A stretch of 64,000 nucleotides of DNA from Massariosphaeria phaeospora (lineage: Eukaryota > Ascomycota > Dothideomycetes > Pleosporales): positions 930,001 through 994,000 of the forward strand of contig JAADJZ010000016.1 in NCBI GenBank assembly GCA_011032825.1. The letters are read 5' to 3'. The notes under the pieces are model-generated. The model was given only the letters and a program-made list of their open reading frames with translations. It searched no databases and was not told the origin of the DNA. The position numbers and the translations under genes are program-made. This document shows positions 52,980-64,000 of this stretch, in pieces; position 1 is the stretch's first letter, and the number at the start of each line of letters is the position of its first letter.

Positions 52980-54240
52980 TATTCTTCCCCTCTGTACTGC
53001 TGCGGCGCTTTTCGCACTGCTGCGGCACTCCTGCGGCACTTTGCGAAGACCACCGCAGAAGTACCGCGGCGCTTTTTCCACCATTACTTTCAACTTCATT
53101 GGTGTAGATAAGTCGCTATGATAGTTTTTTTATTCTTTCTTCACCCTATACCGCGGCACATTTTATCGCAGCTATACTTTGCGGCGTTTTTTGCACTGCT
53201 GCGGTACTTTGCGGTACTCGTGCGGCGTTTTGCCAAGAGTGCTGCAGAAGTGCCGCACGATTGCGGCACTTTGAGCGCATCTAACAGGCTGCGCAAATAC
53301 ACTGCGAAAAAAGTTGCGCAATTAAATAAATAAACTTGCTCTACCTTTCTATCTACCTAGATATTGCACTAAGGCGTGGGGGTGTGGTGTAGACTGCGGC
53401 GTTTTGGGTGTACATCTGCGGCACCTGCGGCGTTTTGCCAAGAGTGCCGCAGACTACCGCAGACCTGCGGCACTTTGAGCGCATCTAATAGCCAGCGTCA
53501 ATATGCTGCAAAAACTGTTGCTATTCGAAAGAAGCGTATTTTCTCCACATTTTTATGTACCCAGATGTTACATTAAGGCGTGGGGGTGCGTCGTGTAGGC
53601 TGCGCGGTGTTTTGGTGGCACTTTTGCGGCACTTTGCCAAGACCGCCGCGGATCTGCGGCACTTCTGCGGCGCTTTTCGCACCACCGCAGCAAAAGGATA
53701 TCAACACAACACCACCACCACAGCATGCTCAGCCATCGCTATACATTTCGAAGACTCAGGCTGCGCTGCGGTACTGCAGCGGCACTTTCGCGGCGCTTTT
53801 TACACCACTGCGACGCTTCTGCGGTGCTTTTGCGGCACTCTTGGCAAAGCGCGGCACTCCTGCGGCATTTCCGCCCCAGGCATCAGAGAAACACTGCTAC
53901 TGCCGCTTGAAAGTGCGGCTGTGTTCCTTGGAAGATGGAGAACGCGATGCAGTACTGCTGCGGCACTTATCGCACCGCCGTGGTTCTTTGCGGCGCTTTT
54001 TGCACCACCGCAGATGGCAGAGAATGAAGACGCGACACTGCTACCGCCGCTTGAAAGTGCGGTCATGTTCTTTGGAAGTCTTCTACGTTGCAGTACTGCA
54101 GCGGCACTTGTCGCATCTCTGCAGCGCTTTCTGCACCGCTGCGGCACTTCCGCGGCACTTTTTGGACTACCGCGGAGGAGGAAAAGAGCAGAGATTCAAG
54201 AACGCAACACCGCTAGCACGACATATCGTTCGAGGCCATG
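52980..54240. repeat. Array 3, zone c: GCGGCACTTT-rich block
   Basis: Dozens of near-copies of TGCGGCACTTTTGCGGC and its inverse GCCGCAG in about 1.2 kb, much richer in GC than the flanks and full of potential hairpins. Frames of more than 220 codons stay open because the repeat lacks stops; their translations are repeats of RHFCGTF-type sequence, so no gene is called. Confidence 0.8.
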
Positions 54241-57000
54241 ATATTTGAAGGTTCGGACGCTGCTTTCGACTTCTCCATGCGTCAAACTGCTTAGTCTTTT
54301 GATCCTGTCCATCAAACAGGTCGTCAGTTGCTTTGTAAAGAGGGTGGGAAAAGGGGGAGAGAGAATGGTGCTCGATGATGGAGATATTGGTCTGTCTTGA
54401 TTGTGTCTAGCGAGTTGTCGTTGTTCTTAAAAGAGGTCGAGGAAGAGGACGAAAGAGTACTGCTCCATGACAACTAAAGCCATGCGATTTCCAAGGTTCG
54501 GAACAGGTTCTCCATATCATGGCGGACCGCAGCATTTTTTTTTTGATTTAATTCTCGAGTTGACGAGTTGTTCATGGTATGGTATGGGGTCGACGAAGGG
54601 AACAGAGACCACTGTTCCATAAGCGGAAGAAAAAGCAGGTTTGAAACGCTCAGAACGGGCACCCCGGGTTTACGTGGGTATTTTTTTTCTTTCGATTCAC
54701 CACATCAGGGTAATTTTGGTAGTATTAGAAGGGTTCAAGAAGGGGAACGAGGGCGTGCTGCTCCATGAGAGAGATGTAAACCTGATTTTGAAGATTCACG
54801 GCATGGAAATTCATCCTCTACGTTTTGGAGGAGAGCGACGAGAGCTGAGAACGACGCAAGACTGCCACCGCCACTGCGCCGCCGCATCGAGGTTTGTCCG
54901 TTGCATTTTCCGAGGTACAGAACATCCGTCACCTTTGTTCTCATTTGTTCGCACCTTTTATCTCATTGCTCTGCCCATAGATGAGTTGTTGGACGACTGC
55001 TACAAGAGACTGCTCCGTGAACCACAAATACAAGGAATTTTAACGCCCAGGTCATGGCTCCTCCTCCTCCAAGTTTTTGAGAAGAACGAGGGAGGAAAAT
55101 TTCGTAAGACCACTAGCACGACCACTGCCGCATCGCCACTGTTTGGTGCGAGTTTTGAAGGCACGAGCCCGCCTCATTCCATTCTCGTCTTTTCATTTCA
55201 TTCTCCTGCCCATGCGCGAGATGTTCTTTCTTCTGAGGATTGAAGAAGGCGAACGAGAGGGAGCTGGTCCATGAGAGCTGGGAGTTGTGATTTCGAAAGT
55301 TCACGGCATGAGAATTCGATCTTCAAAGTTTTTTAAGAGGGATGGGGAAAGCAGAGGACGAACGCAACACCGCCACCACCATTACCGCCGCATAGACACT
55401 TATGGGTGCAGGTTTTGGAGGCCCAGGACATGGTTTGCACCTTTTTCCTTTTCTATTATCGCTTCTCCTTTGTATTTCATTGTGCTGTTTGTTCGAGTGT
55501 TGTTCTGGGTAAGAGGGTGCTGTTCCATGTGACAGGCATCGCCTGATCTTTACACTCCAGGGCATCGAGGTTTTTATCTGTGTTATTAAAGAGGAGACTG
55601 ATGCAACACCGCCACCGACCCATGACCAGGTCTGCTGTCATTTTCAAAGGTTTCGCACGTGCTTTCCACGTCATTCTGCTATCCTATACTCTTTTCATTC
55701 CCCTTATAGGCCAGTCGTCGTTCAATTGTTAAAGTCGAGCAAGAGCAGGGAGAGGGTTCTGGTCCATTCGTAGGCCAACGTCGGATCTTAACAGTCCCAG
55801 GCATCCTGACTATGGTTGGTGCTTTTAAGAAGCAGAGAAGGAAAAGGGATCGAGTCGGCACTACTCTATAACTCTCATTCCTTGTTGTTTTGCGAGGGCT
55901 CCGGACGCTCTTCAACGCCATTTCAACATCTTATGCTGTTTTGATTCTGACCATAGGCCAATTGTGATTGTCGGTAGAAAGTCTGCGGAAGAGGAACGAG
56001 AGATCACTGCTCAGTGCTCTATGCGTCGGACACTGAGGATTCTTGACGGTCCCAGGCATCGAAGGTATTTTCCGTGTTTTCAAGAAGCAGGGAGGAGGAG
56101 ACGAGGCCGAGACGGCACTGCTTCATGCCATTCTTTGTCTTCTGTTTTAACTTTCTCGAGGGCGGGACACGCTTCCATGTCGCGTGACTGTATCTTTTTT
56201 CGTTTGATTCTCAAGAGGAACGAGAGGCTGCTGCAGCATGTGTAGGGCACTATCGTACTTTTGACAGTCAAAGACGTCTAAATTTCTCGGTATTTTTGAG
56301 AAGCAGAGGGAAGGAAATGAGGCCGAGACGGCACTGCTCCATGGCTGGCTATATCGTAGGTCTTTCGAGAGCTCCGGACGCGCTTTCCACGTCATTTCAT
56401 TCTCCTCTCTTGCTTTGGTTATCATAACAAGATTGCTCTTGGTGTTAGAAGGGTGGAAGGAAGGAAGAGAGAGCACTGCTCCATCGAGGCCCGATGCCCA
56501 ATTTTGGATGGTTCAGAACATGTGGCCTCATGTTCAATGTTTCTGGGCAGGACAGGGAAGAAAGACGACACCGCCACCGCCACCGCCACATAGACTCTCG
56601 TTCCGACGTATTCGACGGTTCGGCGACGTACTTTCGAAGTCATGTTACCGTCCCATTTGCATTTCATTCAGCTCATAGGATACTTGTTGTTGTTCTATAG
56701 GGATTGTGGAAGGAAAGAGACAGCACGGCTCCATTCAACTCGACAATCCGGAGTTTGGACAGTTCAGGGCATGGAATCTCTCTCTGGTCAATGCTAAAGA
56801 GGAGAACGACGCAACACCAACACCGCTGCATTGAATGCTTTCTCTGCGTTTCTGAAAGCTCCACACGCAATTTCCACTCCACATGATTGAACTCGGCTTT
56901 ATTTTTTATCTGTAGGCCAGTGGACGAGGCGGAGCTGCTTCCATGGGGAAACAACCCATTCTTTTCCATCGATGTCCCACTGGACAGAACGGCACTGCTT
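54241..57000 (-). repeat. Array 3, zone d: CTGCTCCATG / CAACACCGCCACCGCC units
   Basis: Diverged repeats with plus-strand marks CACTGCTCCATG, CCCAGGCATCGAGGTTTTT and GACGCAACACCGCCACCGCC. Minus-strand modules with 17-19 nt spacing are visible, for instance at the CCATG sites near 54277 (complement of TTTTGAT), 54764 (TTTTGAA) and 55525 (CTTTACA). Translations are not protein-like. Confidence 0.75.
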
Positions 57001-58170
57001 CTATGAGCGTAGTCAACTATTTCTTCTATATCGAGTAGGTTCACAGTTCTACTTCATGAGTAAGGCTGTACTGACTTTTCGATTCTCTCTATGTTTGGAT
57101 AGTTCCAGCGTTTCAGAGCGGCCAACGCAAACACATTCTCCCTTACAGCCATTGTTTTAACGGGTAGGTCTACCGCTTTCTTTTGCTTCATCCGGAAACA
57201 CCAGATTTTTTTTAGTTTCTTACGGAGTTGAAAGCAATATAGTGTTTGAAAAGAGGAGACGGGGCGACACAGCCACATGGTGTGAACTGTCGGTCCATGG
57301 AGTCTCCGTATAGAATTTGTGGAGTATCATTGAGATTCCGCCATGACAAACTTGCCTAGGAGTTTAGGTTCTAAGGAGAAGAGAAGAGGTAGAAGAACAA
57401 GTCCAGTGAGTAGAACGAGGGTTCACATGGAGTGATTGCACCTGCCTTTCTGTTGACCCACATGTAACAGACGGCTTCAAGTTTCTGGAGGCTCGAGATG
57501 CGGCACATCCTGCGGCATGGCGACAGATTCCGGTCATGAGAAGGCTCGCGTGATGATTTGGTTCTGAGGAAGAAGACCGAGCGGGCAAAACCACGGTCCA
57601 CATGAAACGGATTGTGAGGTGTTTTAGTCCCTCCAAATCATGTTCTACTCCATGCCTGAGAGTTCAACTCAGTTCGATAATTCGAAATCGGAGTGGAAAA
57701 ATATCGTACGTGATAAGAGGAGAAGCCGGCAGAACCAAATATCACATAGCTCGTCGACTCCTACGTCCCGGTCGCTCCATAGGACAGCGCGCGACTCGTC
57801 TCGGGAACGACAACCAGTGCTAAGAAATGTTAAAGTAAGAGAAAGAGCTGACGGAGCCACATTGAATAGTTGTAGTACTTATTTTTAGTCGCTCATGTAC
57901 TAAAAGAGGGGATGTTTCGATAGCTTGAAACCATTCTCTCGTAGATTTAGAAGAGAAAGTCCGACCACATGCATAGATGCCCCAGAGCCTTCAATTACTC
58001 CAGATTGTCCCTCTACTGCATGCCTCAGAGGCCGATCGTTTTCCATAACGCCATAGGCAATTGAACTTTCTTTCCAGCAAAAGAGCAAGCTCGCAGGACC
58101 ACATGTGTGGACTATTCATAATGTTTGTAGTTGCTCCTCTCTCTCTGCTCCATAGAGGGGCACCAGACAA

Positions 58171-58178
58171 TTTTATAA
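58171..58178 (-). promoter_or_regulatory. TATA-like box in array 3
   Basis: TTTTATAA on the plus strand reads TTATAAAA on the minus strand, preceded there by CAGCG. It precedes the ATGGAGCAGAGAG and ACTACAAA/ATGTGG elements of that unit, though closer (about 45 bp) than in array 2. Confidence 0.4.
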
Positions 58179-61100
58179 CGCTGAACCAGTGTCGAGACAT
58201 CGCACAGCAAGAGAAGGAGCTCGCAGAATCACATCAACACGTTGTCTTGAGTTTTTAGTCGTTCCAGACCATTCTCTTTCTTTCTCTCTTTACTCCTCTT
58301 CCCCTATCTCCATATGCACTACCATGCCCATTTTTACAACCTGACGCCGCGGCTTTCGAGATCTCCGCAGAGCCACATGTCCGAAATCGTCTATGATCTT
58401 TAGTCGTTCCAAGCTATATCTGCTCCTTGCACTCCGACTCCTCACGTTTCTTTTTAACCCGGATCCTGCATCGAGAGATGTTGAAGAAGAATACAGACCG
58501 CTGGAACCACATTGAAGTTGAAATACTGTATTTCGGTCGCCCCAAAGTCTTTCTCCACTCAACAAACCACCGCAAACGCCATCCCAGTCTACTCCGTCGG
58601 GTTTTGAATCTTCACGGATCTCCAAGCAACGACTGATCCATGCGGATGAAACTGAGGGTATAGTAGAGACCGCATACATCCACGAGCAGACCTTTTTGAT
58701 CTTGCTTTTGACGGCACAACATTGGACGCTGTCTGAATTGTTTTATTCCAGTTCTGCCGCCATAGGCATTGGGATGATGAGTTTAGGAGTAAAGGCAAGG
58801 CTTTGAGATGTATGTTGGTGGGAATTGAGAGAGACGGGCATAGGTAGCCCGAGGAGATGATTCAATGTCGAAGCAGTTTGATCGGACGGGGCTCGTCGCA
58901 GCGACCATGCTCGTTGTTGCTCGATTTTCAGTTGCTGGAGGACATATAGTAAAATGGGATTGAGGTTCGAAAGGCGCAAAAGACACACATATACACAGCC
59001 TGTAAACAGTTTCTAGAACCTGGCGTCCGAGAAACTCATGCCTTTTGTCGGTTTGGGGTTTGTTTTGGGTAGAGCTAGAAAGAGCGAAGGACATTCCAGT
59101 GCGACGTGCAGGTTTTATTCCCGAAGTAGACTGGCTGTTTCCAACAACATATATACGCTTAGCTGCGATCTTTTGCAGCGATGACCCCATTGCTCCGCCG
59201 CGTCGACGGTTCGAGAGGTATCAATTTTAGAATGGCTGGGGAGACGCGCACATGTGAGGACTCGCCCTGCATACAGAATCCAGGAGTCAGAAAACACATG
59301 TTCTTGGTTGAATCTGAGTTTGTTGTATTATGAAGTTCAAATCCAGAGGAACATACCTTTGTGCAGTCTCCGTTTCAGCCCAGACACAGAAATCTCATTC
59401 ATCCATTTCTTGAATGATTTGATTTCTGGTTCCAGAGAGACATGCTTGATACTGCTTAGTGGAGGAATATGCGGTTGGGATTGAACTGGAATTTAGCAAA
59501 GTCCACAGAGCCAGCCACATAACATGATCCCGTATTTCGTACCAGAATCAGCCTTCCGGTCGCTCAACGAACACTATCTGGGTCCATTTTACTTTTTATA
59601 GAGCTCGAGAGCATATCAATTTTTTTTGCATGTCTTTAATCCCGGACACAAGAGAATTACAAGATAATAAGCGGAGACATTTTTTGACGATAAGTGTTTG
59701 GAGTTCCAGAGGCAAGAGTCTCATGGGTATGTAACCCTAACGTTTCGTTCTCCATCTCGGACGGGCGGCAATCTTTCTTTCATCGAAAGGGTTTGGCATT
59801 GTTTTTCATATGTCCTGGTATCCATTTCATTTCTAGAATGGTTTCAACGCTCAGAAGGCTCATTGAAATAACCAGTGCGTTTTTAGGATCCTCGTATTAT
59901 TCAAGGGAATTTTTGTCTGATTCGAGGTAAAAAAGTGGTACAGCTGAGAAGATCACCGCGCATTTAACGGTATGGTAAGGAGTTATTTCCACGGAGGTCC
60001 ATAGAACAGCTAAATCCATCTTTCGAAACGTGGGCTTATAGATGATTTCACAAGTTTTCCAACAACACGCGTTATTGTAAAGTGCTTTTATCTCACACAA
60101 AGTTCATTTATAGTAGTGAAAAGGCTTTTGTCGTACCCAAGTTCTATAGAGTCGGGATATCTCGTGATGCTTGAATGAATGGAGAAGAAGTGCTGATCCG
60201 GACATTGAGGGTTGACTGCGAGAAACGACTCATATTCGAATCGTATTGCAAGTTTGTTCTAACTCGGGCTATTCCGCCGCAGTAGTTAGTCGAACACATG
60301 CGCTTTTCGCGTTTTCTTTTGATAAAGTCCGCTCAAATCCTCATGAGGTGCGTATGCTCAAGATTTCACTTCTCCGAATCCATGCCGAGGAGGCGCGGGA
60401 AGAAGTCCGAACATGAGAGTGCAAATCGTCCCATTCAGAATGAACTGTAGAGAGATACGCGTCAAGACGGGTTTTCCAGTGCTCATGTTTGTGTCGCCGA
60501 TGCTGTTTTAACTCGACTTCGGTTTTTTTGAGATTGAGTACTGGGGTTCGAGAGGAAAGACACCGGCCATGGGTATGCTGGATTTGGACTTTTAGTCCCT
60601 TTCTACTTTAGGAATGCTCATGTATTCCATCGTCGAGCTTTTAGATTCCATGGAGTTTGACAATATTTTCCTGGAAACAGCCATAACGATGTTGATTGCG
60701 ATATTCATCGTTGGGTTCAGCCGTCTTTGACTCAACTTCAGCCACTGCGAAGTAGATATACACAATTGATGAGGCCGACCGCATATATCCGACTCTTTCA
60801 AGTTTCCAGCTACTTTCCGCTCACAAAGGCTCGTACAGGCCCGTAGACGTTCTTTTAGAGTCCATCAAGGGTCAATGGCTGGATGAGAGGGAGGGCTGAA
60901 GCATAGGTCAGTGTTGCTGTAGAAAAAGCTGGGTGGCTTCGGTTCGTACTATCGAGCTTGTAGGCTTTTGCGGCAGTGGTAGGCGGGACTTCAATGGGGC
61001 CCGGAGGCGTTTTTAAATACCGATAAAGAAAGCCTTGGAAGAGAGGAGCCAAAGAAATCCAAGCATGCAAGGGTTGTAGCGTGGTTTTGTAACTCGCATA

Positions 61101-62534
61101 TTAATTCAGTATAATCGATGTTCGTGTACTTATGTTGGTGTAGAAAAGAGAGAGAAGAAGAAGCCCGCAGATCTCCAGACATCATGCATATAGGCTAGGC
61201 TTTCGAAGTATAGGGCTTATGGACACAAAAGACGATTATTTCGGTTCATCGACAGCTGGCGGCTCTCCATTTCGACATTGTCTGAGTGAATGAAGTCCTC
61301 CACACATGGAGATCTTCGTATGCGTCTTTCATATCTCGCTTTTCCCAGAGACACATGTGGGCGCACGCGCGGGTGTTCTATCTAGCGTGGCTCTGCAGAC
61401 CCTTTACAATGATACCGCATCGCTAAATTCGAGTCGCGAAGAACCCGCGCATCAACAAACTATCCCTTTTTATTTTAGTACGTCCAGGCTTGCGTAGAAT
61501 GACTTTTCGAGCCGAAGTCCACCGGCTTCCCATGATGCCGAGATATGCTCATTTCGGGTTCGCGGGCCGCGGATTAATAGAAAAATAGCTTCGACATGTA
61601 CGACCATGAAAAACTTTTTGCTTTAGTTTGCGTATCGTCCACTTTCCAGCTCGGAGACTCCCATCGGGGGTTGCTGTCGTTCCTTATTTTCATGACTCAG
61701 TTCCATGCCCTATTTCGATATATATCGCTGAAGCATACCTAATCTTTTTAGATATTCGGAAGAAGGGACCCCGAGGACTCCATACAGGAAGGCTACATCT
61801 GGTATGTTTTCAATTTCCATTTCCATGGATCTCATCGGACGCAAATTCTTTCTCTTTTAGTTCCAGTTCTAGGTCCACTCGACATAGGTAATCGCTAGGA
61901 GAAGTTCCCAAGTACTTCAACATGGGCATTGTCACCCTCGTATTTTCTACTCCAACTTCCAGGCACCTTGTTGATCCGTAGGTATTGCTTTTGCATGCCG
62001 GTCCCAAGATGCTCAACATGATATCACGTGGGAATGGATCTGGAACCTTCACATTTGTACGAGCCATCTACCTTTTTACTTTTATTTCCCAAGACACTCA
62101 TGACAAGGCCGAATGCGTAATTTTCGAAGTAGACAACTCCTAGCAGAGGATTCGCCAGGCAGTCCGCATCAAATAAGACGACGTGGAGTTCGGAAACAGG
62201 AAGATCGCTCCATCAAAGAGCCCACGCCTGTTTTCTCGTGGACCTTTTCCCGCCAATCTCCATTTTTCAAGGCTGGATAGTTTTAGGAATAGTATCTGTC
62301 GACCTAAGGTATTTGAGGGAAAGAAGCAACAGCGTCTACATCCAGAACTCCTCGGGTTTTCCATGTCGAAGGCCTGTTGCCAGCTTCACATGCTACCTCT
62401 TCCAGAGTTTGTTTTTTGAACGCGCGGAGCGCGGCGTCCTCATGGCACTTATTACTGTTTCTTTAGATATCGTGTCCGTGACCCAGGGTAGTTGGAGGAA
62501 GAACGAAAGCGTCCACATTCAGTCCTCCTCGCGT

Positions 62535-62571
62535 AATCTATATTCAAGGCCCAGCGCCCACTTCTCACGTG
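62535..62571 (-). promoter_or_regulatory. CACGTG plus TATA block in array 3
   Basis: On the minus strand CACGTG (62571-62566) is followed after about 20 bp by GAATATAGATT (62545-62535). About 75 bp downstream comes TCTAAAG (62467-62461), then 17 nt, then ATGA (62443). This is the order and spacing of array 2 units 9 and 10, on the opposite strand. Confidence 0.6.
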
Positions 62572-62713
62572 ACTTCTACTCTTAAGCTTTTCTTGGATTT
62601 TCGGAAGCGCGTATTCCTCATGTCACTAATTCCTATCTTTTTAGATGTGTACTTCGACATTGAATACTCGAGGGCAGAAGAAGCAGCGTCCACATAGATC
62701 ACTGTTGGAGTTA

Positions 62714-62722
62714 CTTATATTC
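62714..62722 (-). promoter_or_regulatory. TATA box in array 3
   Basis: CTTATATTC reads GAATATAAG on the minus strand, preceded by a GGCGCC palindrome. The heptamer TCTAAAA follows about 72 bp on (62645-62639), then 17 nt and ATGAGG. Confidence 0.6.
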
Positions 62723-63250
62723 TAGGCGCGGCGCCAGCTTCTCATAAATCTGTTCCTGCCTCTCTCTTTTTCTCTAAGCCCGGGGAGCGCGGAATCTCCA
62801 TGGTTCCAACCGATGCCGTTTTATAGAGATTGTTTCCTTCAACGTTGGGGAGATGAGGATTGAAGGGGATGGTTCCCATGGAAAGATAGCCCAGTGAATT
62901 CTCTGCATAACCGGGCGCCAGTTTCCTATGTACACCTTCGCAGTGTATGTTTTTCAATCCATCGTATAGTTTGTTTCGTATTTTCGCGCTTCCACGCCGA
63001 AAGACAGTATCAGACTCTGAGCTCGCATCAACCGAGAACATGGCCTCGTAGATATTGAGTTTTCGATCTTCCATGTCGGTGTCCGTGATATCTTTCTCAA
63101 GGTACTCAGTGCCCATGTGCACAGACGTTTATCTATTTTGTATCATTCCAGAACTTGGTATATACCAGGAACATTTCGTTCTCGGAGCACCTTTTTATCG
63201 TAAATTGCAGGAGCCGGCTCCTTCATCAATGAAGACTGCATATTGTTACA

Positions 63251-63469
63251 TGTGAAGCTGCGGCCTCTTCTTGATATCGTCTTCCAGCAAAAGGCGACGA
63301 CTCGAAAAGCCCCATGAGTTCGACCAGACTTGTCAACAATCCGTCCAATCCAATCCGGGTCCCCGGATTGAATGGATTGACAAGAAATCTCTCCTGGATT
63401 GGCTTGAATGGATTGTTTAGGGATTTGGGGGGTGGACGGATTGATAGATTGGATGGATTGATTAGTAAG
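63251..63469. repeat. GGATTGATGGATTG-rich junction
   Basis: Between the end of array 3 and the hAT fragment lie several near-copies of GGATTGAATGGATTG and the inverse CAATCCAATCC. TCCAATCCAATCCGGG and CCCCGGATTGAATGGATTGA form an inverted pair around 63350-63375. It could be the terminal part of the hAT element. Confidence 0.55.
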
Positions 63470-64000
63470 CTAACTATTGGTGAATTGCCCAATATATTCG
63501 TCGATCTTATGGATAGTGATATCGTACGTGTTCGTAGGTTTGTAAGGCGTTTTGAAGCGCTCAATCCCAAGGCGTTTCCAGGATCGGAGGCTCTGTAAAG
63601 CGGATAGTAAATCTGGCCTCATATTGAGTCTCCGTACGCCTAAAAGATCAGCCAGTTCACTAAAAGTCCTCTCACAATTGGCTGCTGAGGCTAGGATACT
63701 CAATATATTCATAGCAAACCGCGCCAAAACAGGGTATTAATGCTCCTTTGACAACTAGTAGGCAATTGGCAGCTAAGCAAGCTTGTAGGCTAGATTAATT
63801 GGTTTCTCTGCGCTCCAGAGCTCATACTCGTTAGTAATCTCCTCCGCAATCTCCGCCTCTCTCATAGAGGCTAGCATAAACTCAGTACAGTTAACGGCGT
63901 AGTCAAAACGTTGCCGCTTAGCAGGCGGCGGCGTAGCTGGATCAGCGGCGGCGATTTTAGATGCTAGCTTAGCGCCCGCCCAAAGTGATTGAAAACTTTT
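63470..64000 (-). pseudogene. hAT transposase C-terminal fragment, degenerate, running off the window
   Basis: On the minus strand the frame ending at 63470 encodes LARFAMNILSILASAANCER and TFSELADLLG, the conserved hAT dimerisation region with its ERTFS core. Upstream the same element reads AKRQRFDYAVNCTEFMLAS and YELWSAEKPINLAYKLA but is broken by in-frame stops near 63770, 63750 and 63740. The start lies beyond the right edge. It is related in type to, but separate from, the remnant at 16560-17425. Confidence 0.8.

Larger units (their letters stand above)
57001..63250 (-). repeat. Array 3, zone e: CCACATG / TTTTTAGTCG units
   Basis: Units of about 137 bp at 58-58.6 kb, and about 180 bp with sub-repeats of about 60 bp at 62-62.8 kb. 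Minus-strand modules include ACTAAAA (57622-57628)/18/ATGTGG (57598-57603), ACTAAAA (58253-58259)/18/ATGT (58231-58234), ACTAAAG (58398-58404)/19/ATGT (58375-58378) and TCTAAAA (62639-62645)/17/ATGA (62618-62621). Two units near 62.5 kb also keep minus-strand TATA boxes. The array ends at about 63250, just before a hAT fragment. Confidence 0.8.

Noticed and set aside
53555..54248. Two frames of more than 220 codons
   Set aside because: They are open only because the GCGGCACTTT repeat lacks stops; the translations are repeats of the same few residues in two frames.
31582..63250. CRISPR-like array (constant boxes with unique spacers)
   Set aside because: The host is a eukaryote, the constant parts are short and imperfect, and there is no exact direct repeat or Cas-like gene. 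The resemblance is only in layout.
48420..63250. Centromeric satellite
   Set aside because: The period is near-nucleosomal, but units drift too much, the sequence is not AT-rich and there is no evidence for a centromere in this window.
1..64000. tRNA and 5S rRNA genes
   Set aside because: Scanning by eye for the B-box GGTTCGANTCC gave only partial matches without a cloverleaf. A tRNAscan run would be decisive; I do not claim absence with certainty.

Overview
This window is nuclear DNA of a filamentous ascomycete (Pezizomycotina; a dothideomycete is my best guess). The genes have short GT-AG introns of about 45-200 bp, and the products are typically fungal: Erv46, sulfate permease, Bub2, PhoD-type phosphatase, kexin, Rcl1, an Rtc4-domain protein and a mitochondrial citrate-type carrier. 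There are also kexin-processed small secreted proteins, degenerate hAT transposases and a mating-type alpha-box relic. No tRNA or rRNA gene was recognised. All exon models were read by eye from splice consensus and phase.

Layout. 1-655: edge of a repeat array (array 1, minus strand). 1112-8869: ERV46, sulfate permease and BUB2. 9175-12800: a decayed, duplicated stretch holding a broken alpha-box (MAT1-1-1-like) gene. 13024-15970: three paralogous small secreted protein genes, two without a visible ATG. 16560-18399: an SRPK-like kinase gene cut short by a dead hAT element. 18705-31237: large PhoD-like protein, kexin, Rcl1 and Rtc4-like protein. 31582-39170: array 2, 28 TATA-box units on the plus strand. 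39612-47850: a cysteine-rich secreted protein, a SAP-like protein, a conserved unknown and a mitochondrial carrier. 48420-63250: array 3, a very long gradually diverging repeat array. 63470-64000: a second hAT fragment.

The most unusual content is the three arrays, about 23 kb in total. All are built on one two-box module: an A-rich heptamer (TCTAAAA, ACTAAAA or AATAAAA), then a non-conserved stretch of nearly always 17-19 nt (18 is commonest), then ATGG or a close variant. Array 2 carries it on the plus strand, arrays 1 and 3 on the minus strand. In array 2 almost every module has its own promoter-like block: a GATGATGATGCGCACC-type box, sometimes CACGTG, then TATATAAG about 40-68 bp after the box, then a pyrimidine tract, with the heptamer about 65-90 bp after the TATA box. 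Well-preserved units near 62.5 kb in array 3 show the same order on the other strand (CACGTG, TATA, about 75 bp, heptamer, 17 nt, ATG). I know of no described element with this design. It could be a large family of short transcription units with a unique ~18-nt segment, a repeated start or processing signal, or paired protein-binding sites; the sequence alone does not decide.

Of the ordinary genes, kexin (25149-27692) is the protease expected to cut the dibasic sites in the secreted proteins at 13-16 kb. Erv46 acts in ER-Golgi cargo cycling. The remaining genes look like unrelated housekeeping loci.
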